14,524 nt of DNA from an uncultured Sphingobacteriaceae bacterium (GTDB lineage Bacteria > Bacteroidota > Bacteroidia > Sphingobacteriales > Sphingobacteriaceae): positions 1 to 14,524 of the forward strand of contig CALNCF010000484.1 in NCBI GenBank assembly GCA_937875035.1. Direction: 5' to 3'. Positions 1-8,859 of this stretch are shown here, piece after piece (the first letter of the stretch is position 1; the number at the start of each line of letters is the position of its first letter). The notes under the pieces were generated by a model, which saw only the letters and a program-made list of their open reading frames with translations, ran no database searches and was not told the DNA's origin. Position numbers and translations under genes: made by a program.

Positions 1-867
1 TATGCCAGTTGAACAGTACCACGGCAAACAGGAGGAAGAGTAAACCGCCAGCTTGGAGCCGGAGGTCTGCTCGTTGAAATAAAAGAATGCCACGAAAAAG
101 GCTACGATCGGGTTCAGGTAAATAATAATGCCGATGGTAGAAGAGGGCAGACCGATCAGCGCGTACAGGCTCAGGAACAAAGGGATCACGGTGAAGAACA
201 GCGAGATCACCAGGATATTGGTCCAGAATATGCTTTCGGCAGGCAGGTGATGGTCCCTGAAGGCATAATACGGCAGGATGATGAGAGTCGAGATCATCAG
301 CTGAACCAGCAGGATATTGAATTTATGCAAGCGTTCGATCTTCTTCTGGAGCACCAGGTAAATGGAATACAGCAGGGCGATCACCACCGAAACGGCTACA
401 TCCGTAGCGGCATTATAAGCCAGGAAGCTGATGCTGCCCACACAGATCAGGATCGCCGTCCATTGTATCCGCGACAAGTGCTCTTTTAATACGAAGAAGC
501 CCAGCAGGGCCGTGAGTATAGGGCATACCATATAGGCGAAGGCACCCGATTGAATGCTCACATGATTGATCGCGTAAATGAACGAGAACCAGTTCGCCGT
601 AATGAAGACGCTGGAGCTGATAATAAGCTTCCAGGTATTCCTGCGCTGTGCGGCGGATGTATTACGCAAGTATTGCCAATCTTCGCGCAGGCTTTTCCTG
701 CGGAAGAGCAGGGTGATCAGCACACAGATGAGCAGGGAGGTAAAGATGCGGTAGATCAGGATCTCGGTAGAAGGGTAGCCCCGCAGGTTCCGCAAGGGAA
801 CGGAGAAGGCTCCCCAGATCATGCTGGAGCCAATGGCTGCCGCGAAATAATTGAAACGGGCGTTCAC
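1..867 (-). CDS. EamA/RarD-type drug-metabolite transporter, 3' end cut by the window edge, apparent frameshift near the edge
   Basis: Integral inner-membrane transporter of the drug/metabolite (DMT) superfamily; substrate unknown. About 275 codons read without a stop on the minus strand, beginning with GTG at 867-865 (protein start MNARFNYFAAAIGSSMIWG). The WG motif in the first helix and the paired N- and C-terminal halves, with repeated motifs such as SGAFAYMVCPILTALLGFF and TIGIIIYLNPIVAFFVAFF, are typical of EamA proteins, and the sequence resembles the RarD branch. The GTG shares its first G with the ridA stop TAG, so the two genes are probably translationally coupled. Near 36-45 the reading frame loses its hydrophobic character (SSSCLPWYC); the neighbouring frame continues as FLLFAVVLFNWH, the expected last helix, so one base appears to be missing. 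Whether this is a real mutation or a sequence error cannot be told here. The stop codon is outside the window. Confidence 0.85.
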   Translation of the reverse strand, partial: MNARFNYFAAAIGSSMIWGAFSVPLRNLRGYPSTEILIYRIFTSLLICVLITLLFRRKSLREDWQYLRNTSAAQRRNTWKLIISSSVFITANWFSFIYAINHVSIQSGAFAYMVCPILTALLGFFVLKEHLSRIQWTAILICVGSISFLAYNAATDVAVSVVIALLYSIYLVLQKKIERLHKFNILLVQLMISTLIILPYYAFRDHHLPAESIFWTNILVISLFFTVIPLFLSLYALIGLPSSTIGIIIYLNPIVAFFVAFFYFNEQTSGSKLAVYSSSCLPWYCSTGI

Positions 868-1244
868 TAACGGGCGGCTATCATCGAGATCTCTACGTTC
901 ACATTCTTCGGAAGGCCCAGTACGGCCACGGTTTCACGTGCCGGGAAATCACCCTCGAAGAACGAGCCGTAGACCTCGTTCACTAAATTGAAGTGTGCCA
1001 TGTCCGATAGGAAAATAGATGTTTTGATCACATGTCCGAACGACATGCCGGCTTCTTCCAGGATCGCCTGCAGGTTTTGCATCACCTGGCGCGTCTCCAC
1101 TTCAATATCGCCTACGAGCAGGTGCTCGTTCTCCGGGTTGATCGCGATCTGTCCCGAAATGAAAAGCATATTGCCCGTCATCACGGCCTGGTTGTACGGC
1201 CCGATCGGCGCCGGTGCCTTGCTTGTTTTTATAATGGTTTTCAT
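867..1244 (-). CDS. ridA: RidA family reactive enamine/imine deaminase (YjgF/YER057c/UK114)
   Basis: Cytosolic trimeric enzyme that hydrolyses 2-aminoacrylate and related enamines released by PLP-dependent dehydratases, protecting PLP enzymes. The 125-residue length is that of the family. Visible family marks: the N-terminal SKAPAPIGPYNQAV segment with Tyr17, the FISGQ strand, and the C-terminal signature PARETVAVLGLPKNVNVEI containing Arg103, which binds the substrate carboxylate, and Glu118, which positions water; both active residues are present, so it should be a true RidA rather than a divergent paralogue. The ATG at 1244 gives the canonical N-terminus, and a perfect -7 box lies about 30 bases upstream. 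It is the first gene of a two-gene unit with the EamA transporter, overlapping by one base. A link between deamination and export of an amino-acid-like compound is only an inference from this coupling. Confidence 0.95.
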   Translation of the reverse strand: MKTIIKTSKAPAPIGPYNQAVMTGNMLFISGQIAINPENEHLLVGDIEVETRQVMQNLQAILEEAGMSFGHVIKTSIFLSDMAHFNLVNEVYGSFFEGDFPARETVAVLGLPKNVNVEISMIAAR

Positions 1245-1272
1245 GTGATATTGCGTGTGTATGTTGCTGGGG

Positions 1273-1280
1273 CAAATGTA
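1273..1280 (-). promoter_or_regulatory. -7 promoter element of ridA-EamA unit
   Basis: Minus strand reads TACATTTG, an exact match to the Bacteroidota -7 consensus TAnnTTTG, 28 bases before the ridA ATG. No convincing TTG -33 element is visible upstream. The box sits in the 53-base gap after the mini-protein gene, so ridA probably has its own promoter. Confidence 0.55.
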
Positions 1281-1297
1281 AGGAATGAAAGCCCGGA

Positions 1298-1450
1298 TCA
1301 GGAAGAATATTTTTTGACCAGGTAAATGATCAGGCAGATCAGGAACAGCAGGATCGCGATGCGGTTGATGATATGCATCGCTTTCAGGTTGAAGCTGGTA
1401 GGACGGTTCGGATCCTTCTTCCGAAAGTAATATCCCAGGAATTTATTCAT
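1298..1450 (-). CDS. 50-residue single-pass membrane mini-protein, DUF6728-like
   Basis: Short gene of 50 codons plus TGA, starting at the ATG at 1450. The protein starts MNKFLGYYFRKKDPNRPTS, with a basic, probably cytosolic N-terminus, then the stretch FNLKAMHIINRIAILLFLIC and further hydrophobic residues to IIYL (about residues 31-44), ending in KKYSS. The pattern of a basic N-terminus, FNL..MH.IN+I and one C-terminal helix matches what I recall of DUF6728, a Bacteroidota-restricted family of about 50 residues with no known function; this assignment is from memory. The perfect -7 box TATATTTG 25 bases before the ATG supports a real gene. It is divergent from pepP. Function unknown. Confidence 0.8.
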   Translation of the reverse strand: MNKFLGYYFRKKDPNRPTSFNLKAMHIINRIAILLFLICLIIYLVKKYSS

Positions 1451-1474
1451 GATAATGCATGCTGGATGGTTGAT

Positions 1475-1508
1475 CAAATATAGCCCAAATCAATTCATTT
1501 TGTTACAA
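1475..1508 (-). promoter_or_regulatory. Promoter of the DUF6728-like mini-protein
   Basis: Minus strand has TATATTTG at 1482-1475, a perfect TAnnTTTG -7 box, and TTG at 1508-1506 as a possible -33 box, 23 bases away (the usual spacing is 19-21). The predicted start site gives a leader of about 18 bases. Confidence 0.55.
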
Positions 1509-1511
1509 TGA

Positions 1512-1545
1512 TTGCATGTTTGATCCGGGAAATCGATTAGATTTG
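1512..1545 (+). promoter_or_regulatory. Promoter of pepP
   Basis: TAGATTTG at 1538-1545 matches TAnnTTTG exactly, with TTG at 1512-1514 as a possible -33 element at a 23-base spacing. The start codon is 30 bases after the box. The promoter lies back to back with that of the mini-protein gene within about 70 bases. Confidence 0.55.
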
Positions 1546-1574
1546 CCTGAGCAGCATAGAAAATCATTTTATTT

Positions 1575-2867
1575 ATGAAGTATACACCAATAAATTCCTC
1601 CCTGTTCACCGGTAACCGGGAGCGTTTTACCGCTCGCATGAAACCGAATTCCATGGCCATTATCCAGTCGAATGACGAGTTTCCACGCAGCGGCGATCAG
1701 AATTTTACCTTTCACCAGAATGTAGTCCTTTTCTACCTGTCGGATATAGACCAGGAAGAAACGATCCTGATCCTGTTCCCCGATTCTCCTATCCCCGCAT
1801 ACAAGGAAGTATTATTCCTGAAGAAGACCAATGAGCATATCGCTGTATGGGAAGGACATAAATATACCAAGGAAGAAGCCTATACGGCATCGGGTATCCG
1901 GTCGATCTTCTGGACGGAAGATTTCAAGACTATTTTTCCGATGCTGATGCACTATACCGAGAACGTATACATCAACACGAACGAGAACGACCGCTATGTG
2001 CATATCAACCAGTACCGCGACCTGCGTTTTGCGCGCGACCTGATGGCGCAGTACCCGGTGCATAAATACGAACGTGCGGCCCCGATCCTCCGCGACCTGC
2101 GTGCCATCAAATCGCAGGGCGAGATCGACCTGATCCAGATCGCCTGCAACATTACGGGCAAGGCATTCGACAGGGTGCTGAAGTTTGTAAAGCCGGGTGT
2201 GACCGAATACGAGATCGAAGCGGAGATCATCGCAGAGTTCATCCGTAACCGTGCAACCGGGCATGCCTATAACCCGATCATCGCATCGGGCGCGAACGCG
2301 TGTGTATTGCATTATAACGATAACAACCAGGTGTGCAAGGACGGGGATGTGATCCTGTTCGACTTTGCCGCCGAATACGCGAACTACAACTCCGATCTTT
2401 CACGTTCCATCCCGGTGAACGGCAGGTATACCGACCGCCAGCGTGCGGTATACAACGCGGTTTTACGGGTTATGGTGGAAGCGAAAAAGATGCTGGTGAC
2501 GGGAACCATCCTGGATGAATACCAGAAAGAAGTCGGTAAGCTGATGGAATCGGAAATGATCGGCTTAGGCTTGCTCGACCGTCACGATGTAGAGAAGCAG
2601 AACCCGGCCATGCCGTTGTATAAAAAGTATTTCATGCATGGCACCTCTCACTTCCTCGGGCTCGATGTGCACGACATCGGGAACCGTTATGTAAAGATGC
2701 AGCCGGGTATGGTGTTCACCTGCGAGCCGGGTATGTATATCCCGGAAGAAGGGCTGGGTATCCGGATCGAGAACGACATCCTGATCACAGAGAATGGCAA
2801 TGTCGACCTGATGGCGCACATCCCGATCGAAGCTGAAGAGATCGAAGAGATCATGAATTCCAAATAA
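1575..2867 (+). CDS. pepP: Xaa-Pro aminopeptidase (aminopeptidase P, M24B metallopeptidase)
   Basis: Cytosolic dimetal peptidase that removes an N-terminal residue preceding proline. The 430 residues comprise an N-terminal aminopeptidase-P domain (about 1-165) and a creatinase/pitta-bread catalytic domain (about 175-425). All five metal ligands of the family are seen: Asp263 and Asp274 in FDFAAEYANYNSDLSRS, His359 in HGTSHFLGLDVHD, Glu384 in CEPGMY, and Glu399 in GIRIENDI. The substrate-side His246 (LHYN) and His366 (VHD) are also present, so the enzyme should be active. Length and domain order are those of bacterial PepP rather than the shorter PepQ/YqhT forms. The ATG at 1575 gives the usual N-terminus (SLFTGNRERF..M) and follows a good promoter. 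It is a single-gene unit closed by a strong hairpin terminator. Confidence 0.96.
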   Translation: MKYTPINSSLFTGNRERFTARMKPNSMAIIQSNDEFPRSGDQNFTFHQNVVLFYLSDIDQEETILILFPDSPIPAYKEVLFLKKTNEHIAVWEGHKYTKEEAYTASGIRSIFWTEDFKTIFPMLMHYTENVYINTNENDRYVHINQYRDLRFARDLMAQYPVHKYERAAPILRDLRAIKSQGEIDLIQIACNITGKAFDRVLKFVKPGVTEYEIEAEIIAEFIRNRATGHAYNPIIASGANACVLHYNDNNQVCKDGDVILFDFAAEYANYNSDLSRSIPVNGRYTDRQRAVYNAVLRVMVEAKKMLVTGTILDEYQKEVGKLMESEMIGLGLLDRHDVEKQNPAMPLYKKYFMHGTSHFLGLDVHDIGNRYVKMQPGMVFTCEPGMYIPEEGLGIRIENDILITENGNVDLMAHIPIEAEEIEEIMNSK

Positions 2868-2871
2868 AAGG

Positions 2872-2901
2872 AAAGGGGCTTAAGGCCCCTTTTTTATTTT
2901 T
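2872..2901 (+). terminator. Rho-independent terminator of pepP
   Basis: Perfect 8-base inverted repeat AAAGGGGC (2872-2879) and GCCCCTTT (2885-2892) with loop TTAAG, followed by a T-rich run to 2901. It starts five bases after the pepP stop codon. The opposite strand is also fairly T-rich after the hairpin, so it may act on the convergent beta-barrel gene as well. Confidence 0.9.
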
Positions 2902-2924
2902 CAGTTAAGAATATCGTATAGAGA

Positions 2925-3629
2925 TTAGTCAACCATCGGACAACTCCGGCTGCCGTTGGAGCCTCTTCCGCCCCCGCCCGTGTTCAGCTTGTAATACAGG
3001 CCGCCATATACATACGAATAGGAGTCGTTGCCTTTGTAAATAAAGCCGTCCATCTCGTCGGTAAAGGTCTGGTAATAACGGTAGCCCAATCCTAACTGTA
3101 TTTTAGGTGTGATCGCATAGCGCATGGAAACGCTTACCGGAACAACCACTTCGCTGGCTGCCTTGTTAGTCACCTTCGGCTGTATGCCACTGTAGCTAAC
3201 CTTGTAATTGACCACACCGGCGCCGAGGGAAGGGTAAAGGCTCAGCCGCTCGGAAAGCGGCACTTCGTACACCAGGGCAAGGCTCAGGTCGATCGATTTC
3301 CTGATCACGTAGTAATCAAGGATCGGCGTGGTTGTATAATGCGAAATGCCATAGAGGTCTGCACCCGTACGGATAACCGCTTCTGCGGAAAGACGTTTGC
3401 TCAGTGTCTTGTTCAGGGATATCCCGTAACCAATGTCGAAAAATTCTTCCTCGAAATCGTTGGTATACGAAAGCAGGTTCCGGGTGATCATACCCACATC
3501 AACACCAATGGTGAGGCCGGTATTTTCAGCAGGAAGACCATAATAGAAACGGGATGATTGTGCGAAAGAACTGGCAGAAGCCAGTGAAAGAATCATAATT
3601 GTTATAAACAACAATGTGATGCGGCGCAT
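2925..3629 (-). CDS. Secreted outer-membrane beta-barrel (porin-like) protein
   Basis: Small outer-membrane beta-barrel protein of unknown specific role, 234 residues from the ATG at 3629. A clear Sec signal peptide (MRRITLLFITIMILSLASA, then SSFA before Q) precedes alternating polar/hydrophobic strands such as LTIGVDVG, FFDIGYGISLN, RLSAEAVIRTGADL, DLSLALVYEVPL, KIQLGLGYRYYQTF and YSYVYGGLYYKL, as in OMP_b-brl or OprF-N-like barrels of 8-10 strands. An upstream in-frame ATG at 3695 would add 22 residues before the signal peptide and is rejected. The end is odd: after the last strand (YYKLN) comes a flexible TGGGGRGSNGSRSCPMVD tail with one cysteine; no OmpA peptidoglycan-binding domain or sorting domain follows. 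Porin-family naming is generic. Confidence 0.85.
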   Translation of the reverse strand: MRRITLLFITIMILSLASASSFAQSSRFYYGLPAENTGLTIGVDVGMITRNLLSYTNDFEEEFFDIGYGISLNKTLSKRLSAEAVIRTGADLYGISHYTTTPILDYYVIRKSIDLSLALVYEVPLSERLSLYPSLGAGVVNYKVSYSGIQPKVTNKAASEVVVPVSVSMRYAITPKIQLGLGYRYYQTFTDEMDGFIYKGNDSYSYVYGGLYYKLNTGGGGRGSNGSRSCPMVD

Positions 3630-3673
3630 ATTTCTTTGTTCAGGGCTGAGAAGCAACAGGCTTCTTTCTGTGG

Positions 3674-3681
3674 CGAAGATA
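3674..3681 (-). promoter_or_regulatory. Possible -7 element of the beta-barrel gene
   Basis: Minus strand TATCTTCG differs by one base from TAnnTTTG and lies 44 bases before the ATG at 3629. A transcript starting just below it would lack the upstream ATG at 3695, which agrees with the chosen start. Weak evidence. Confidence 0.3.
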
Positions 3682-3695
3682 CGTGAATTTTGCAT

Positions 3696-3727
3696 TTGTA
3701 GTTTAATTTAGTTTAAGAGTATCTTTA
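3696..3727 (+). promoter_or_regulatory. Possible promoter of radA
   Basis: TTG at 3696-3698 and TATCTTTA at 3720-3727 (one mismatch to TAnnTTTG) are 21 bases apart, a canonical Bacteroidota spacing. The start site would fall at or next to the radA ATG at 3734, implying a leaderless or nearly leaderless mRNA, so the match may be fortuitous. Confidence 0.35.
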
Positions 3728-3733
3728 TCGGCT

Positions 3734-5107
3734 ATGGCAAAAATTAAATCAGCATTTTTCTGTCAAAACTGTGGTTACCAGGCGGCTAAATGGCTGGGTA
3801 ACTGTCCCGGCTGCGGAGAGTGGAACACCTTTATGGAAGAGATCGTCGAAAAGACACCATCTAAAAGCGAATGGAAAACCGGCAGTGGAGCTGCGCGGGT
3901 TCCCAGGCCTGTACACATCGCAGAGATCGAGTATCAATCGGAGAAAAGAATTCATAGCAGTGACAATGAGTTTAATCGTGTATTGGGTGGCGGGATCGTT
4001 CCCGGATCACTCGTATTGATCGGTGGTGAGCCCGGTATCGGCAAATCTACGCTGATGCTGCAGCTGGCCCTGGGGTTAAACGGTACCCGTGTGCTGTATG
4101 TTTCAGGCGAAGAGAGCGAGCAGCAGATCAAAATGCGTGCTTCGCGTATCTCCGGTACGGCCGCGAACAATTGTTTTATTTTAACCGAAACTTCCACGCA
4201 GAATATATTTAAGCAAATTGAGGAATTAACGCCTCAGCTTGTTGTTGTCGATTCGATCCAGACTTTATACTCCGCCCATATCGAATCAGCCCCGGGCAGC
4301 GTATCGCAGATCCGGGAATGTGCCGCAGAGCTGATGCGTTTCGCGAAAGAAACGGCAACCCCGGTATTCCTGGTCGGCCATATTACAAAAGACGGTTCAA
4401 TTGCCGGGCCAAAAATCCTGGAGCACATGGTCGATACCGTATTGCAGTTCGAAGGTGACCGTCATCATACCTACCGTATCCTGCGTTCGGTCAAGAACCG
4501 CTTCGGCTCCACTTCCGAACTGGGCATCTATGAAATGGAGGGAACCGGCCTGCGCGAAGTGTCCAATCCATCCGAAATACTCATCTCGCAACGCGACGAG
4601 CCTTTAAGCGGCATCACCATTTCGGCCACGATCGAGGGTATGCGCCCCATGCTGATCGAAAGCCAGGCACTGGTGAGCACCGCGGCATACGGTACACCGC
4701 AACGCTCGGCAACAGGCTTCGACCTGCGCCGCATGAGCATGCTGCTGGCTGTGCTGGAGAAACGCTGCGGGTTCCGCCTCGGGGTGAAGGATGTTTTCCT
4801 GAATATTACCGGGGGGCTTCGGGTAGAAGATCCCGCGATCGATCTCGGGGTTGTTTGTGCGATCATCTCTTCGCACGAAGACCTGCCCATTTCTTCCAAG
4901 ACCTGCTTTGCGGCAGAGGTCGGCTTATCCGGCGAGATCCGTGCCGTGAACCGGGTAGAGCAGCGTATCTCCGAAGCGGAAAAGCTGGGCTTCGACCGCA
5001 TATTTATCTCCAAATACGCTAAAAAAGGGCTGGACCTGGGCCGTTTCCAGATCGAGATCGTGCTGGTGAGCAAGGTGGAAGAGGTCTTTGCGCATTTATT
5101 CGGCTGA
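3734..5107 (+). CDS. radA: DNA repair protein RadA (branch-migration ATPase)
   Basis: RadA/Sms is a hexameric RecA-like DNA-dependent ATPase that drives branch migration of recombination intermediates together with RecA. The 457 residues show the full family layout: an N-terminal zinc finger with Cys10, Cys13, Cys24 and Cys27 (CQNCG...CPGCGEW); a RecA-like core with Walker A GGEPGIGKST (97-106) and Walker B VVVDS ending at Asp173; the RadA-specific KNRFG motif (254-258), needed for its branch-migration activity; and a C-terminal Lon-like domain (about 290-455, with TGGLRVEDPAIDLG and FAAEVGLSGEIRAV). No key residue is missing. It is divergent from the beta-barrel gene and followed by a separately promoted lipoprotein gene. 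The identification is secure. Confidence 0.98.
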   Translation: MAKIKSAFFCQNCGYQAAKWLGNCPGCGEWNTFMEEIVEKTPSKSEWKTGSGAARVPRPVHIAEIEYQSEKRIHSSDNEFNRVLGGGIVPGSLVLIGGEPGIGKSTLMLQLALGLNGTRVLYVSGEESEQQIKMRASRISGTAANNCFILTETSTQNIFKQIEELTPQLVVVDSIQTLYSAHIESAPGSVSQIRECAAELMRFAKETATPVFLVGHITKDGSIAGPKILEHMVDTVLQFEGDRHHTYRILRSVKNRFGSTSELGIYEMEGTGLREVSNPSEILISQRDEPLSGITISATIEGMRPMLIESQALVSTAAYGTPQRSATGFDLRRMSMLLAVLEKRCGFRLGVKDVFLNITGGLRVEDPAIDLGVVCAIISSHEDLPISSKTCFAAEVGLSGEIRAVNRVEQRISEAEKLGFDRIFISKYAKKGLDLGRFQIEIVLVSKVEEVFAHLFG

Positions 5108-5140
5108 TCAGAATGTAGTAGGAATTAAATTATTCATGCG

Positions 5141-5148
5141 TACTTTTG
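5141..5148 (+). promoter_or_regulatory. -7 promoter element of the DUF4920 lipoprotein gene
   Basis: TACTTTTG is an exact TAnnTTTG match, 25 bases before the ATG at 5174 and just downstream of radA. No clear TTG is seen at the -33 position. Confidence 0.55.
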
Positions 5149-5173
5149 CGGATATAAAAACCAATCAACGATC

Positions 5174-5698
5174 ATGAGAAAACTACTTTTAGTACTTGCT
5201 GTAGCAGTAGGTATGACAGCATGTAATTCGGAAACAAAAAAAGAAACGGCCAAACAGGTGGGTGATTACGAGTCGTTCGGAGAAGTGATTACTCCCGACA
5301 GCGCGATCAATGTAAATACACTGGTAGAGGAGATGGGCAATGCCCCTGAATATGAAGCGAAGATCATCGGCAAGGTGGTAGAGGTTTGCCAGAAGAAAGG
5401 CTGCTGGATGAATATCGAGCTGGCGAACGGCGAGCTGATGCGTGTGACCTTTAAGGATTACGCATTCTTCGTTCCGACCGAAGCAGAAAAAATTATTGGC
5501 AAGGAAGTGATCATGCAGGGCGTGGCTAAGTTCGAAACTACTTCGGTAGAAGAGCTCAAGCACTACATGCAGGACGCGGGCGAGCCGCAGGAAAAGATCG
5601 ACGCCATAACAGAACCGGAAAACTCACTGGCTTTCGAAGCCACCGGCGTATTGGTACCGATCACCCCGGCACACGAAGCTACAGCATCGGTGAACTAA
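5174..5698 (+). CDS. DUF4920 domain lipoprotein
   Basis: Exported lipoprotein of 174 residues and unknown function. The start MRKLLLVLAVAVGMTAC is a lipoprotein signal with lipobox MTAC; Cys17 would be lipidated, and the following NSETKKE region is a short polar linker. The rest matches the DUF4920 domain as I recognise it: FGE.ITPDSAI, a beta-rich OB-like core with KIIGKVVEVCQKKGCWMNIE, then RVTFKDYAFFVP and GKEVIMQGVAKFE. The CxxxxCWM pair (Cys72, Cys77) is the family's hallmark and suggests metal binding or redox chemistry, but this is not established. It stands alone between its own promoter and a shared bidirectional terminator. Confidence 0.9.
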   Translation: MRKLLLVLAVAVGMTACNSETKKETAKQVGDYESFGEVITPDSAINVNTLVEEMGNAPEYEAKIIGKVVEVCQKKGCWMNIELANGELMRVTFKDYAFFVPTEAEKIIGKEVIMQGVAKFETTSVEELKHYMQDAGEPQEKIDAITEPENSLAFEATGVLVPITPAHEATASVN

Positions 5699-5718
5699 GC
5701 CTGAATGGTCCATCACAT

Positions 5719-5750
5719 AAAAAAGCCCTGATCAATGTCAGGGCTTTTTT
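5719..5750. terminator. Bidirectional Rho-independent terminator between the lipoprotein gene and carB
   Basis: Perfect 13-base inverted repeat: AAAAAAGCCCTGA (5719-5731), loop TCAATG, TCAGGGCTTTTTT (5738-5750). Each strand ends in six T, so it can stop transcription from both convergent genes; it ends six bases before the carB stop codon. Confidence 0.93.
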
Positions 5751-5756
5751 ATTTCC

Positions 5757-8570
<2,814 letters not shown>

Positions 8571-8594
8571 GGGAGGGATAGACTTAAAATTGGG

Positions 8595-8602
8595 CAAAGG
8601 TA
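8595..8602 (-). promoter_or_regulatory. -7 promoter element of carB
   Basis: Minus strand TACCTTTG is an exact TAnnTTTG match, 24 bases before the ATG at 8570. Its final TTG coincides with the only upstream in-frame start candidate, which decides the carB start in favour of the ATG. Confidence 0.6.
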
Positions 8603-8691
8603 TAAGTTTCAGCCGGATTTGAAATAATAAGTAGCAGGAAAATATGGAAAAAGAAGCAAGGTGTTATGCGGTTTATACGCAGGAACAGGCA

Positions 8692-8725
8692 TTGCAGGGT
8701 CAGCCGGAATAAATGCCTATATTTG
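8692..8725 (+). promoter_or_regulatory. Promoter of the TPP-riboswitch operon
   Basis: TATATTTG at 8718-8725 is a perfect -7 box, with TTG at 8692-8694 as a possible -33 element (23-base spacing). The predicted start site, about 8730-8732, coincides with the first base of riboswitch helix P1, so the transcript would begin almost directly with the aptamer. Confidence 0.65.
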
Positions 8726-8730
8726 ACCAA

Positions 8731-8828
8731 ACTTTAGGGGTGTTGCGCGTTGCGCGGCTGAGATGATACCCTTATTCTATTCCACATAGAATATACCTGG
8801 CCGGGGTAATGCCTGCGAAGGGAAAAGT
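8731..8828 (+). promoter_or_regulatory. TPP riboswitch (THI box)
   Basis: mRNA aptamer for thiamine pyrophosphate in the leader of the pnuC-like operon. Hallmarks in order: closing helix P1 ACTTT (8731-8735) with AAAGT (8824-8828); GGGGTG (8737-8742); CTGAGA (8758-8763) followed by ACCC (8768-8771); a variable hairpin TATTCTAT-TCCAC-ATAGAATA (8773-8793) with eight perfect pairs; and the downstream core ACCTG, GGGTAATGCC and GCGAAGGGAA, close to the THI-box consensus. No hairpin plus T-run follows before the start codon at 8860, so transcription attenuation is not apparent; control of translation is more likely. GATGATA (8762-8768) in the aptamer is exactly complementary to TATCATC (8832-8838) in the linker, a possible switching helix. 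Confidence 0.95.
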
Positions 8829-8859
8829 ACTTATCATCCTCTATTTTAAATGATATCCA

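Noticed and set aside
3630..3695. 22-residue N-terminal extension of the beta-barrel protein
   Set aside because: It would place a charged stretch before an obvious signal peptide; the internal ATG at 3629 gives a standard Sec signal, and the candidate promoter lies inside the extension.
4528..5073. 181-codon reading frame on the minus strand inside radA
   Set aside because: Antisense to conserved radA, composition rich in Ser/Arg/Pro as expected from a shadow frame.
8644..8712. 22-codon open reading frame between carB and the riboswitch
   Set aside because: Too short, no hydrophobic or conserved pattern, and it would end ahead of the promoter -7 box of the next operon; no evidence of a leader peptide.
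8773..8793. Perfect 8-base inverted repeat taken at first as a terminator or operator
   Set aside because: It is the variable hairpin within the TPP riboswitch, between the ACCC and ACCTG motifs.
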